Below, one piece after another: positions 40,781-51,585 of a stretch of DNA of 64,000 bases. The stretch is from the NCBI RefSeq assembly GCF_003369915.1, contig NC_046674.1, positions 3,410,001 through 3,474,000 of the forward strand. The letters run 5' to 3'. Within the stretch, counting starts at the first letter, position 1. The number at the start of each line of letters is the position of its first letter. Under the pieces are notes generated by a model. It searched no databases. It was not told where the DNA came from and worked only from the letters and a program-made list of their open reading frames with translations. Source of the stretch: Drosophila miranda (lineage: Eukaryota; Arthropoda; Insecta; Diptera; Drosophilidae). Both the position numbers and the translations under genes were made by a program.

Positions 40781-41402
40781 ACTGTTTTATTCGTTTAATT
40801 AATTTATAAATATTATTACATAACCTAGAATCGTTTATTGTTGTTCTTGTTTGTGTTCGTGTTGTGTGTTTTTAAATTAATTACAAAAATAGTTCAGTTG
40901 TGAAAACAGTAGTATAATCGTAAATTAATTAGAATCAGTTGAGCAGAAATGAAACAAGGACACGAGAATTGATGGAACTAAATACAATACAAAGCATATT
41001 AGGAAAAGCCATTGTAAATCATTTTATAAACAATTTAGTTGAGGTGTATATAGTCGGAAACGTGGGAGAAGCACAGAGTAAGCATTAGCATGACAGTTTA
41101 GGGTGACAGTTGACTATAGAACTTTCTTCTTATATTTCATATTAGTACAATTGGGGGTTGATTTCTCATTATATAATATAATTGTTTGACCTGTTGACAA
41201 TTTTGAAGGGGATTTTTTGCATTCTTTTACAATAAATATACTCATTTATCATTTTCAGTAAGAATTAGAGTTATAAATAAGTTGTTATATCATTAGTTAT
41301 ATATCATTAAATCGTTTCCCTCGTTCTTCACTGCTTGCGTATGCTAAGTGACGGCGTTGCGTCAGTGTCTTTGTGGTGCCGGGCCGGCGAGCGCGCCTGC
41401 AA
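40781..41402 (-). other. chb: chb 3'UTR
   Basis: Non-coding AT-rich sequence after the chb stop. A minus-strand AATAAA signal (TTTATT on plus, 40786) could end the transcript. Assigned by position. Confidence 0.55.
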
Positions 41403-44400
41403 TCATGAGGATGAGGCCGCCGAGGAGTTCTTGGTGGAGCTGCCACCGCCGCTTGAATTTCTCTGCTTCTCAATGTAGACGTTAAGCAGCCGCCGCTTGC
41501 TAGGGTTCAGCGCCGTCAGCTTGGGCTTAACCTTCTCCTCGCCAAGCACAATGTACAGCTTCACGATGCAAAAGACCGCTGCCTTACGCACCATAGACTC
41601 CTGATCGTCCGTGCATCGCGCCAAATTGGGGAACACAACATCTAGATGGGCGTCTGTGATATTCGCGCCATAGTGCTCGGTCACCTCCAGCAGGATCTTA
41701 ATGGCGCACAAGTTGGTGGGAAACTCGCCCGTGGCAATAACCGGATTCACTATGTTGATTGTCAAGTCGAGCGGCAGGCATGGGGCTATTCGTACTATCA
41801 TGCCGTCGATCTCCCGACTAGCTTCCTTGCTGTGCTGGTAGCAATGGATGACCTTCAGCAGTATCAGCTCGAGGAAGTTCATCCAGTTGTACCGCATCAA
41901 GTTGCTCCGCATGATCTTGCTGAGCACATGCAGGGAAGCGGTCACCACATCCGTGTGCTCCGCTTCCAGGATGTGGAGCAGCATACGCATTACCGATCTG
42001 AAGTGTTTGTTTGGCAGCTCACAGCTGCCACCCTTGATACAGATTCCCAAATTTGTAAGCCACGTCTGCACGTGCTCCACCGGATGGTCCTTGGTGAGGG
42101 TCAGGGCCACGGACAACACCTCGCTCTCCAGCAAATCGCCGGGCAGGATCAGCTCGCCGTTTTCTGCCTTGCTGATGGTGATGGTCAACTTGGGATCGCC
42201 AGTGGGGAGAGGGGACTTGGCCATCGTCGATTGTGTCATGACGCCCCTGTCTAGCTGGTCAAGCCGCATGGTTGCCGACTCTGGGGTGTTCGATTGTGTG
42301 GTGTTGGCCGACGATTGCGTCTTGGAGTTGGAAGACAGGGAGGCACACGAGTCCTGCTGAGCCTGCTCGTGGTACTGCAGATGTCCGTTGAAGCCATTGG
42401 GTGCCAGCGAGTTATATTGGCCGCCAAAGCAGTGACGGATCTCCTCGGACGTCTTCTGGATGTTGTGTTGCACCTCCAGCTCCGAGGTGTAGAGCAGCTC
42501 CTGCTCCACCGATGACTGCCGGCTGCGGGGACTAGTTGAGCTCATGTTGAGTTGATGGCTCTGGAGAGAGGCGAACGGACCCACCGACGGGCTCTGCAGA
42601 GGCTTTGGACTGCTACTGCTCAGGGGGGAGCTGTTGGGGGAATTGGCACCAGAGTTGACGCTGCTCTGCCGCCGCATATGCGACTGGATGCAAGAGCGGG
42701 CCGAGTCCTGGTACCTCTTGGGCAGATTGGCCAAAAGCTTTGTCATCTCTGGGGTATTAAGGTGGTAGAGGGCTACCAGGCAGCACCTAGCCTGGGAGCG
42801 CAGCTCGATGGACTTCTGGTCCGTCGACAGTTGGGCCAGCTTGAGAACAGTCCGCTCGCAGGATTGGCTCTGGTCGCTGGGAAAATCGCTGCTCTTGCCG
42901 TAGGTATTGGCCAGATCCGTGAGGAACTTTAAAATGGCAATGCGTGTCTTGGTAGTCGGTGTCTGAGTAGAGTCCGAGATGATGCGGAACAGCTCCTTTA
43001 GCTGCAGCTGCGTGGGGAAGTACTCGTGGACCACTTGCAGGGTCTTCCATATTTTGCTATGCATCGAATTGAGCAGGTCCGTGCCGAGCTTGTTGAACAG
43101 CCGTGTGAGGAGAATGAACAGCCAGTCGTGCAGCTCGTGGGCATGCACGAGAATTAGCTCTGTGACGGTGTCGAGGAACAGGGAGTACACCTTCGTGTGA
43201 GTGTCCATGAACATTTTGCGGAACATGTCCAGGACGCACTGCAGCTGTTGTTGCGAGAGCTCCTTGCCATCGGCCAGATACTGCGTGAGGCTGATCAGGC
43301 CGTCCTTCCTCTCAGACCAGTGGGTGGATGCGCAGTACTGGATAATCGTCTCAATGTCGTCAAGCGGAGCCCTTTGGGCACTCCAATCCAGGCGGGTGTG
43401 GGATCCACTCAGTGAATAGCTCGACTTATTGCCCCGCGTGTAGCTGGAGTCGAATGACCGCTCGGAGCACACGGAACTGGCCTCCGAATCAATGTCATCC
43501 GCGGATTCGTCGCGTCCCATTAGTTTTCGTCCCATCCTCATGCCCCCGCTCCGCATGTAGTCTCCGGAGACAAAGTCCGCCTGCCCCACACTGCCGTCGA
43601 CTCCTCCCACGCCTAGCGTATGCTCTGCCTCGCGAGATTGGGCCAGCAGTCGAGCCGCTGCCGAGGGACGCACAGGGTTGTTTCGCTCGGGCGTTCGTCG
43701 TGCGCCTGATCCTGTGGAGTACATGCTGCGTTTCATTAGGCCACCGCAGCTGCCACCAGCCAATCGTGTGGGACTTGTTTCCCTGGAGCTGGCCGTGCTC
43801 CTGGGAATCCCGGAAGCCCTCTTGGGTATGGCTCCAGTCGCACCTCGGTAGTAACTGCCCACTCCAAACTGGTCTCGCAGCTTTGTGCTGGGCGAGGTGG
43901 ATCGGGATCCTGGCTGTGATTGCGATACTCCTGCGCGTCCCCGTGTGCGCGGAGTAATCGTGCCTGGTGTTACAATTGTGTGGCTGCTACTATTAGAGTT
44001 TAGGCGAGGTCGTGGCAGGGATCCACTACTCGCCCCTCCAAAACCCCCCTGGGATTGGGTTGCGTTAGTCGAGTTCGTTGCATCCGCTGGCTTCTTCTGG
44101 CGCGAGTAGAGCGTGTACTGGGCCCGGGCCTTCGCCCGCTGTGCAGCCGCAGTGTCCACAGCAGAGATGGATCGCATGCTGGGCGTTGGCTTCTGCAGTA
44201 CGCCCGGAGTCCGTCCAAGGCGCGAAATCGTCCGTCTTGTTTCCGGTTGAGATGGAGCTAAGCCGGCTAGGCCGCCGCTGCCACCATCTCCTCTTTCCCT
44301 TTCCAATGCTCGCTGACCGGCAATGTCCAAGTTGCCGTAGATCTGATCGGCCAGATCGGGAAAATGTCTCCGGAAGGCCCAGTAGGCGCGTCTGGAATGC

Positions 44401-45914
44401 CTACGGGCCTCGCTGTCTGCATCCCCAAGGGTCTTCTTCAGGACGTCCCTCAATATGGTGGCATGCCGCTCAAGGGCCTTCGTTTGCCATTCCTCGAAGA
44501 GCAGGACCATCAGCTCGCAGAGTGACGACCTGATGTCCTTCGACTTAGACTGCTGCAGCGTGTCGGTGTAGATCTTCAGCAGTTTTGGCGAGTGCGTGTA
44601 CTTGATGATGTACTTGAGAGCCAGCGTCGAGGCCGAGGCAATGACCTTAGCACTGTTCTGTATCAGATTGATAAGCTGCTCCAATATGCTCCAGCAGAAG
44701 CCGTCCAACTTGTTGCGCAACGTCTTCGACATGTAGGCAATGGTGATGCAGGCCTCGCGTATGACCTGCGAGCGCAGCTCCTCTTTTACGATGTCCAGGA
44801 AGCCCAGGGCCAACTCCTTTAGCTGAACAGCCACAAACTGCGGCTGTGCGTGGTAGTTCATTAGCAGCAGGGCGCGAATTTTCTTAAGGGCATCGACGCG
44901 CTTCTCCCAGTCGCAGTTTTTATCGCTGATGACCACCAGAATCTGCTTATATGCATCATCCATATCCTTGGCATGGAAGATCGTCAGTTGTGGCACCACC
45001 TCAAAGCTTGCCTCGAAGATATCCATTGTGACAGCTCCCGCATCTCCGGCATCGCTCGGTCCGCTAGGCTTTTGCCTCAGGCTGGAAACAGCGGCCGAAT
45101 AAAGTTGCCGCTTCACTATCCTGGTCGGAGGCCTCTCTCTCGCAGTCTCTCTGTTGTCGGCCTCATCGAGTCCCACGCCGTTGCCATTGCCGTTCTTCAC
45201 TGCGGAGGGCATTAACAGGCCCTCCTGCTTGGCCTGATCGAACTTCTGCTCGAGTAGAGCCAGCTTGGCGGCAGGCATATCCTCCATCTTCCTCAGGTCC
45301 GGCCGCAGGCGATCTCCCACGTGCTTGTAAATCTCCACCAGCGTTTGTATGGCCGACTCCCGCACATTCACCGTGGGATCGCCGAGCAGGGCGCACACGG
45401 GCGGTATGTACGTGCGCACACTCAGCTGCTGTGTGCCGTACTCGTGCAGGGCATTTACTATTGTCTGCAGGAACTCCTCGCGAACCTTTGCGTTCTTGTG
45501 CTTAAAGCAACTAACGGCCAGTTTATCGATCAACCCTTGAGGGGACTGCACTTTGTGCTCCATCAGATCACGCAACAATAGCTGGGCCTTCTCGCGCACC
45601 GTGTCTCGACTGTCGCCAAGGCGATCAATCACATGTGGCAACACAGTCGCCGTGTATGCATTAAAGTCGCTGCCCAGCCGCTTGATCAGCTCCGAGAAGG
45701 CCTCCAGCGATTTTTGTGCTATCTTGAAGTGGCTGCCCGTCAGCCACGGCATCAAGCCGTCGATGAGGAAGCCCATGTCTGTGCACACAATAGAGTTTGT
45801 GTCGTCGCTCAGGAATGTGACCAGATCCTCGGCCAGTGCCACCTTTACCCGCATATCCGCCTTTGGCATCAGCTGGATGAAGCCATCCAGATCGCTCGGC
45901 TTGCGGTAGGCCAT
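41403..45914 (-). CDS. chb: Chromosome bows (Mast/Orbit), CLASP microtubule plus-end protein
   Basis: CLASP-family protein that binds growing microtubule ends and kinetochores and is needed for spindle length. One uninterrupted 1503-residue coding exon, close to the ~1490 residues I remember for the fly protein. The N-terminal TOG domain (residues ~1-230) has HEAT-type repeats (LPHVIDRLGDSRDTVREKAQ, VREEFLQTIVNAL). A second TOG lies at ~300-540. A Ser/Arg/Pro-rich basic region (~560-780) contains an EB1-binding SxIP site, RASGIPRS. A third TOG follows at ~860-1090. The C-terminal CLIP/kinetochore-binding helical domain covers ~1270-1490, and the tail is Ser-rich. Start ATG context GAAATGGCC is good. 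The promoter is probably at 48049-48085. Confidence 0.96.
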   Translation of the reverse strand: MAYRKPSDLDGFIQLMPKADMRVKVALAEDLVTFLSDDTNSIVCTDMGFLIDGLMPWLTGSHFKIAQKSLEAFSELIKRLGSDFNAYTATVLPHVIDRLGDSRDTVREKAQLLLRDLMEHKVQSPQGLIDKLAVSCFKHKNAKVREEFLQTIVNALHEYGTQQLSVRTYIPPVCALLGDPTVNVRESAIQTLVEIYKHVGDRLRPDLRKMEDMPAAKLALLEQKFDQAKQEGLLMPSAVKNGNGNGVGLDEADNRETARERPPTRIVKRQLYSAAVSSLRQKPSGPSDAGDAGAVTMDIFEASFEVVPQLTIFHAKDMDDAYKQILVVISDKNCDWEKRVDALKKIRALLLMNYHAQPQFVAVQLKELALGFLDIVKEELRSQVIREACITIAYMSKTLRNKLDGFCWSILEQLINLIQNSAKVIASASTLALKYIIKYTHSPKLLKIYTDTLQQSKSKDIRSSLCELMVLLFEEWQTKALERHATILRDVLKKTLGDADSEARRHSRRAYWAFRRHFPDLADQIYGNLDIAGQRALERERGDGGSGGLAGLAPSQPETRRTISRLGRTPGVLQKPTPSMRSISAVDTAAAQRAKARAQYTLYSRQKKPADATNSTNATQSQGGFGGASSGSLPRPRLNSNSSSHTIVTPGTITPRTRGRAGVSQSQPGSRSTSPSTKLRDQFGVGSYYRGATGAIPKRASGIPRSTASSRETSPTRLAGGSCGGLMKRSMYSTGSGARRTPERNNPVRPSAAARLLAQSREAEHTLGVGGVDGSVGQADFVSGDYMRSGGMRMGRKLMGRDESADDIDSEASSVCSERSFDSSYTRGNKSSYSLSGSHTRLDWSAQRAPLDDIETIIQYCASTHWSERKDGLISLTQYLADGKELSQQQLQCVLDMFRKMFMDTHTKVYSLFLDTVTELILVHAHELHDWLFILLTRLFNKLGTDLLNSMHSKIWKTLQVVHEYFPTQLQLKELFRIISDSTQTPTTKTRIAILKFLTDLANTYGKSSDFPSDQSQSCERTVLKLAQLSTDQKSIELRSQARCCLVALYHLNTPEMTKLLANLPKRYQDSARSCIQSHMRRQSSVNSGANSPNSSPLSSSSPKPLQSPSVGPFASLQSHQLNMSSTSPRSRQSSVEQELLYTSELEVQHNIQKTSEEIRHCFGGQYNSLAPNGFNGHLQYHEQAQQDSCASLSSNSKTQSSANTTQSNTPESATMRLDQLDRGVMTQSTMAKSPLPTGDPKLTITISKAENGELILPGDLLESEVLSVALTLTKDHPVEHVQTWLTNLGICIKGGSCELPNKHFRSVMRMLLHILEAEHTDVVTASLHVLSKIMRSNLMRYNWMNFLELILLKVIHCYQHSKEASREIDGMIVRIAPCLPLDLTINIVNPVIATGEFPTNLCAIKILLEVTEHYGANITDAHLDVVFPNLARCTDDQESMVRKAAVFCIVKLYIVLGEEKVKPKLTALNPSKRRLLNVYIEKQRNSSGGGSSTKNSSAASSS

Positions 45915-48048
45915 TTCTAGATTTTTTTAAGTTGTTGCAGCAACTGCAAAAAAATCAAGATGTGGAAAATATGTACTCTAGCTGCAGTATTTGGTAGGAT
46001 TGGTGGGAAGGATAGCAGGGGGTTCTCAAGGATGCAGGGCCATAAAAATGGTTCAGTTGGGTGATGTTCTGTTCCCGCCAAATCTCACATTTCCTTTCCG
46101 CCTTTCAACGAAACTCAAATTATTCATTGCGCGCGCGCACTAAAGATGCAAGAGGAAGCAGCAGCAACAGTCGCAAAAAGCGACGAAGGGCAACATTTTC
46201 TGTGTGGAGAATGGATGAAGTGAAGTCAGAGAGCAGCTAGAGGACAGCCAGCTGAGGGGTGGGTGGAGTAGAGTGGAGGGGAGACCATTTAGCTGGTACA
46301 AAAGTAGGTGAATGGCTGTGCGTGTGGGAGTGGGAAGTGGGTGTTGGAGATGGGCAGGGATGGGATAGCCGACAGATGGCGGTGGAGTATGGGGATAAGC
46401 GGTGGGGCGTTGTTACGGCACAAAACGTGAATCATCTCACGGGCGCCCGAAAGCGTGACGAAGCCAGGCGGGCAGTGGGTGGCTGGGTGGGCAGGAAGCT
46501 CAGACAACAACGTGCCGCGGATATGGATTTAGCTTTGGCTTATAAGCTTTACCGTGTACTTTTTGGGCAAAACGACGACTGACAGCGACGCCAGCGTTCC
46601 ACCGTCTATGGTCGGGCGTCACTGTTCAACAATTTGCGTGCGCCCGCCGCCGCAGTCAGAGCGCGAGAATATTTATGGATACGTAAGTTATAGAAAAATG
46701 AGATAATATTGTTGGATGACAACAACAATCCACGACAGCGACTTGTTACCTATGCTCACAGACAGAGAGAGAGAGAGAGCACCAGATAGCGTGGCAGCGG
46801 GAGAGCGACTATAACTGTTTAGCATTGCATACGCAATTTTCTATTTATAAATAAACATCAACAAACACAACTTCAAAGAGGGATGTGGCCCCGCGAACAC
46901 TGGCTTTCGTATTGTTATATTACCTTAAATTTTTTCCATTTGAACGATTAGATATGGTATGTTTGATTGACAATGATTAACAAAACAAAGGGGGAGGGTA
47001 GGCGCTTTTTATTTGGACCGATCAAATCAGCTGCAATTCATTCAAACTAAAAACTTGCCCCTTAAGACTTGCCGGCCTGCTCAGCACGATCTGCTGCTGC
47101 TGCTGCTGTCGACGTCATGCGAAAATGCTGCTGGCGTCGCAGTCGGCTGCTGCTGCAGAGAGAGAGAGCAACCAAATTGATTTCTAAATGTCACAAGAGA
47201 GTGAGCATCGGAAGCGGAGGCGATTGGAGATTAGGCAGTGTCTTTTTTTAACAAAATCTTTGTATCTTAGCGATACGCATGTATACACACACACGTACTA
47301 ACACACACATACCTCTATTATTTGCAAATCCCGCTGCGTTGACTGCGCTGCTTCTTCTTGTCGTCACTCTTCGCTCCGCTCTTGAATATTGTTTTTGGGT
47401 TGGGCCTAGCAAACAAACAACTGCTGCTTGGTGGCCCCCAAAGGCAATTTGAAGAATTGATTTTTCAGTCGCTGGCCAAACAAACGATTCGCAATGCCCG
47501 CAAATACGCGTTTTAAGTAGACTAAATTTATTTTTCAAGCACAGCCAATTGAACAATTGCCCCCCACCTCTAACCGAGAGATCACAGTTCTGCTCTTCTC
47601 TTTTTTTGTCGTGTTGTAGTTGTTGTTTTTGTTGGTACAGCGCAGTCAGTTTCACTTTGTCATTTGTTGTTGGCTCTCTACCGTTATTGCTGGAAGTCGG
47701 CGTCGCAGTCGGCGTCGACTGAGCATCGGCTTCCACAGCAACAACACCACAAATTCCAACGTCTTCAGCAGCGCTGCGCCTGCTTCAGCTTCTGCTAGCT
47801 CTGCGCCTCTCTGCTTTGGTGAACTTTTTTCCTCGGTGACGCGCTCTGGGGTCAGGAATTTTGCACAGGTTTCTCGGTCGCTGAGCGTCTGCTAAGCTCA
47901 GCAAACATCACATTTCGTTGCGTATTGACATTTGGTATTGTTTTTGACACTGCTCTCTTAATTGTTATACACTTTTTACTTAATTTTAACAAGTAAAATT
48001 TGCCAGCCCCGTTGCGTTGCGAAAAAAATTAAAATGAACTAGTTCGAG
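45915..48048 (-). other. chb: chb 5' region (5'UTR, possible UTR introns)
   Basis: 2.1 kb between the chb ATG and the promoter motifs. Contains CTG/GCT runs (47088-47155), GAGA runs (46763-46778) and CA runs. I cannot place UTR splice sites. ORFs here are low-complexity and not supported. Confidence 0.5.
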
Positions 48049-48085
48049 CAGTGTGACCGCGGGCATATCGATCAAATATACGGTC
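48049..48085 (-). promoter_or_regulatory. chb: chb core promoter module: motif 6 + DRE-like + motif 1
   Basis: On the minus strand: GACCGTATATTTGATCGATA (48085-48066), seven bases, then GGTCACACTG (48058-48049). Order and spacing are identical to the Galphai module at 17505-17541. These motifs define many TATA-less fly promoters; transcription would start toward lower coordinates, into chb. Confidence 0.7.
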
Positions 48086-48090
48086 TGACC

Positions 48091-48562
48091 AGTGCTGCCA
48101 GCTTTTCAACTGGAAAAAAGCTGTTTTAACTTGAAGATATCGAAAAAAAGCTGAACATTTTCGGAAAAAAGCCTAATTAATGGTTTTAAAACTTTTTTAT
48201 TAGAGTGATATTTAAAATGTTTTTTTTTTACAGTAGTTCCATTAACTAATGTAGCTCTCCAAAATTATCTTTAGATTTGAATTCGTACAAAATAGTCTAT
48301 CGCACTTTTCTTAATCAATTTCTGAATATTTTCAACTTTTAGGTACTCCAAAATTTCGCTAATTCCGTTTTACTTAGCGCTCGAGATTTTGTTGACTGAA
48401 AAAACGGTAACATGTTTTACAATTTCAACAAAATTATAATAAAAATATATATAATTTCAAAATATAATAATGAAACTGCCACATATTCACACTTTTTATG
48501 TAACCGGTGGCAACATTAAAAGAGATGAACAAAGCCGCAGTTGGGCTTTAAAAAAAGCCAGA
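48091..48562. mobile_element. Short non-autonomous element inserted in the chb promoter array
   Basis: 472 bases flanked by a 7-bp direct repeat TCTGACC (48084-48090 and 48563-48569). The flanks join into the same array seen uninterrupted at AsnS (GACCCTCAGAAATATACC next to the GATCAAATATAC module), which reveals the pre-insertion site. The ends start AGTGCTGCCAGCTTTTCAAC and finish in TTTAAAAAAAGCCAGA, a weak inverted relationship. No ORF. hAT-like by the 7-8-bp duplication is a guess. Confidence 0.6.
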
Positions 48563-48569
48563 TCTGACC

Positions 48570-48690
48570 CACAGAAATATACCGAACTATACTGTCTCAT
48601 TTTCAAAATATACCTGAACTGAGCTCAATTTATTCAAGATTCATTAGACTACAGTCTATTAATTTGCGGTCACATTGTTTTTACGTATTT
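48570..48690 (-). promoter_or_regulatory. Displaced motif-6 array upstream of chb
   Basis: Reverse complement reads GGTATATTTTGAAAATGAGA, then a TTCGGTATATTTCTGTGGGT block, homologous to the AsnS and Galphai arrays. A GGTCACATTG motif-1-like box follows at 48670. Separated from the chb module by the 472-bp insertion. Confidence 0.55.
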
Positions 48691-49129
48691 TTACGTTTTT
48701 CGTATCTAGATACTTTGTTTTTTGTCAGCTGTTTCCGATAGTTATCCAAAATTTTATCTGGAATATCTAGAACTTCGTAATAGAAAATAAATAAATAAAT
48801 ATAAATTTTATGGAAAGTCCATATGCAGGAAAATTTATCTGATGAAGAATCCCACCCTCAACCCGTTATGCGATACTATCGACTGGATAGTAGAGCTGCG
48901 CGCCTAAATTTGAATGGGAATGATTGACAATGATATAAACGCAATCAAGTGGATTAAATCATGCAGGAAAGCACGATTTGAGAGCGAAAAGTGAAAAGAA
49001 TTTGATTTAAAAAAAACAATTTAAAGCTTTGGAAAAAATACAAGTTTTTAGAAACAAAAACATAAAAACAATTAAACTATTAAAACTAAAAAATTCGGCT
49101 TGGTTCACAGCGGAATAAATTTCCATTTT
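48691..49129. other. Intergenic, nothing recognised
   Basis: AT-rich sequence between the chb upstream array and the P-like element; contains a TACTATCGACTGGATAGTAG hairpin at 48873-48892. No gene. Confidence 0.5.
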
Positions 49130-50842
49130 GTTATAGCACTAACCATACAGTATATAGATGTGCCAGTTCATACAACGAAAGCGTCACACACGGGTTTTGG
49201 TCTGGGCACCCCAGAGACTTCGGCTCTGGCGTTCGGACACTGACGCGTCATCAGAGAGAGAACGCAGAGAGAACATCATTGCATGTGTTAGTACACACGC
49301 AATATGTTTCGACAAAAATATGTGATTGTATGGTTTTTTCTTTTTCAGATTTTTTGCTTCCAGCATGTTTTAATGTATGTATGGGTGCACATGCATTCTC
49401 ACGTACTTACCCAGTGGACCAAAGAGCGATAGTAAAACGGAACTATCATAAAATGTCCGGAAACGGACTTAGAAATGATAAAAATCCGGGAGCGATGAGT
49501 GAAGTCTCGCAAAATGCTCGCAGACGGACTTAGAAAAGAGCATTTACCGGACGAAAACCGAGTGACGACAAAGTCTCGCAAAACTATCACAAACTGACTT
49601 AAAAACGGGTGAAAAATGGACGCTATAGCGTGTGTGTGTTTAGTATTGCTGGCAGCTAGAACTGAAATTTGCGTTCGGTTCTTGTTTTGGGTCTTTTGAT
49701 GAACTGACCTACCGCCACAAAATAAATGAAGAATGGGCAGGGGGGGTATGGTACACTAGGGCGCGGGAAATAATATAAAAGCTGTTATTTGTTTGATTTA
49801 TACCACAAAATATAAAATATTACAATAATATAATTACAAATTTATTTCCTTATTTTAAACAGGTTGATTATAAATTATACAAATTATGTAAACGCCGTCG
49901 GTTCTCGACTTTATTACAACTAAAATAATGTATCCAAATATACGATATAAGAAAAAATATATATATACTCAAATAAATATGCATAAATACATATATATAT
50001 GTATTTCTTTCTATAAATAGAGGATATACCTTAAGCATGTTCATATATGTAACTACATATATATACGTAAATACATACATATGTACTTAAAGTCGCCGCT
50101 CAAATTGGCTCCCGATTGAAGATCGGTACCCATCGAACACCACGAGGAGGCCATTATAAATTAAATAGGGTCAAAAATTAATCTGACCTTTGAGTCGACT
50201 TGATATGACTTAATTTCAAGACTTTTAAGTAATTAAGTCACATCCATGTTCTCCGCCTAAAATTAAATCTGTTAGATATATGTATGGACATATGTTGTAC
50301 ATATAAATGAAAATAAAAAATAAGCAAAATATAATAAACTTATACATAAATTTTACAAAATGAAATAAAAAATCCTAATGCCGCAAAATTTTGAGCTTCT
50401 TCTCGTATGATTTTGCATTTTGATTCCCTATCATCCTATCTGTTAACCATTTGCAATTTTTTCTAATCAAAATCAATACTAACTGATTGAGCAGATGATT
50501 TCGGTGTACAAAGCACGGATCGGAAAATTTAAACCAGTCTGCATATTTATCTATTTTTGACGTTAAAATTATATATTTTTGGACTATGCTTCTTTTTAAA
50601 TTGAATTTGTGAGGCTTTGTCTCGAAATGCCGATTAAATATATCAAAATAAATTTTATGTAACAAAATCTTCAGAAGGAGCTTTAAGTTTCAAACTACTG
50701 CTGACATAGCCAAAATTTTTATTGAGTATTAAATACTCGGAAGAACATCGGACCTCATCGGACGATTTTAAAAGTTCAGAGCATTTATTGCAGACGTAGT
50801 ATGAACTGGCACATCTATATACTGTATGGTTAGTGGTTATAG
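49130..50842 (-). mobile_element. P-superfamily DNA transposon relic with intact ends
   Basis: A 1699-bp element (49137-50835) with perfect 37-bp terminal inverted repeats beginning CACTAACCATACAG, flanked on both sides by the 7-bp direct duplication GTTATAG (49130-49136, 50836-50842). Reading from the right end on the minus strand, a broken frame (50846 to 50375) resembles the C-terminal part of P-element/THAP9 transposases. The rest of the transposase gene is absent; an internal deletion is inferred. The region 49420-49620 contains degenerate direct repeats (CGGACTTAGAAA, AAGTCTCGCAAAA). Termini beginning with CA and a 7-8-bp target duplication fit the P superfamily. Confidence 0.7.
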
Positions 50843-50846
50843 ACAA
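50375..50846 (-). pseudogene. P/THAP9-type transposase C-terminal remnant, frameshifted
   Basis: The first frame (50846-50655) contains YYVCNKCSELL and KLKAPSEDFV. The second frame (from ~50665 to 50375) contains FDIFNRHFET, DPCFVHRNHLLNQL and ILIRKNCKWLTDRM. The pattern (Cys/Leu-rich start, 'PSEDF' box, then helices with a conserved H and the C-terminal helix) follows the end of P-type transposases. There is one frameshift between the parts and no upstream catalytic region, so it is non-functional. The similarity is from memory of the family. Confidence 0.55.
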
Positions 50847-51151
50847 CGCAAAACGTGTGCTGCTAATTATTTTTCACATACATACACACTGTACCTGATT
50901 GGCGTTTTCTAGATTAATGATTAGATAAATTGTAACAAAGGAAAGGGGGTTTGGGGAAAGGGGAAACTCGGTACAGCGAAAAAAAGAGATGGGTCAAGCG
51001 GTAGGAAGATAGCTACAGCCAGAGCGGGGCGGGTAGTAGGCAATGTTCGGTCTTGGGGTGTGGTCGGAAGGGGGGGGGGGGGGGCGGGGGCGAAATTTTG
51101 AGATATACGTTTTATAGTTAGATCTAACAGGAGTGCGGATACCAAATTTGG
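50843..51151. other. Intergenic, with a 15-G homopolymer and DINE-like fragment
   Basis: Contains a run of 15 G at 51070-51084. From 51105, a minus-strand DINE-like fragment (AGTGCGGATACCAAATTTGG) leads into the left breakpoint of the duplication. Confidence 0.5.
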
Positions 51152-51245
51152 TTACTCTAGCGTTAATAGTCTCTGAGACTTGTGAATATCCCCAGATTTT
51201 CGCCCTTTGCGGGGGCGGAAGGGGGTGTGGCGAATTGTTGAATTC
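51105..51245 (-). mobile_element. DINE-1/Helitron-like fragment at the duplication breakpoint
   Basis: Reverse complement matches 54160-54310: AGACTATTAACGCTAGAGTA, CCAAATTTRGTATCC and the GAAAATCTG box. Only its distal half (from 51152) is repeated at 55365. Confidence 0.65.
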
Positions 51246-51585
51246 ATCCTAGCTTAAAGCTCGCCCTTCCCCTTCGCATTTTAAATGCTCGGGAAAGAGG
51301 GAGCCTACTTTCAGGCCGCTTTACCACGTTCGCCAAACGACTCATTACAAAATCTAAACTCATCTTACTTCACATGTGTCAGCGCATTTGACAGCCAGCT
51401 GCATTAATATTTAAATGAAATGGAAACCTCTTCAATTGCTATCAAGTGCTGAGCTGAGACTTATTTAATCATAATAGTGGGTATATACATAGGTGTCTGT
51501 AGATTCGATTCATGTGCTTGCATTATCTGGCAATTTTTTTCATTGTGCTTCAATAAAATGCAATTTCTACCTAACTTAATTTAAA

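Noticed and set aside
41646-45920. Many plus-strand ORFs of 60-200 codons across chb
   Set aside because: Shadow frames of the 1503-codon CLASP gene; compositions are those of reversed coding sequence.
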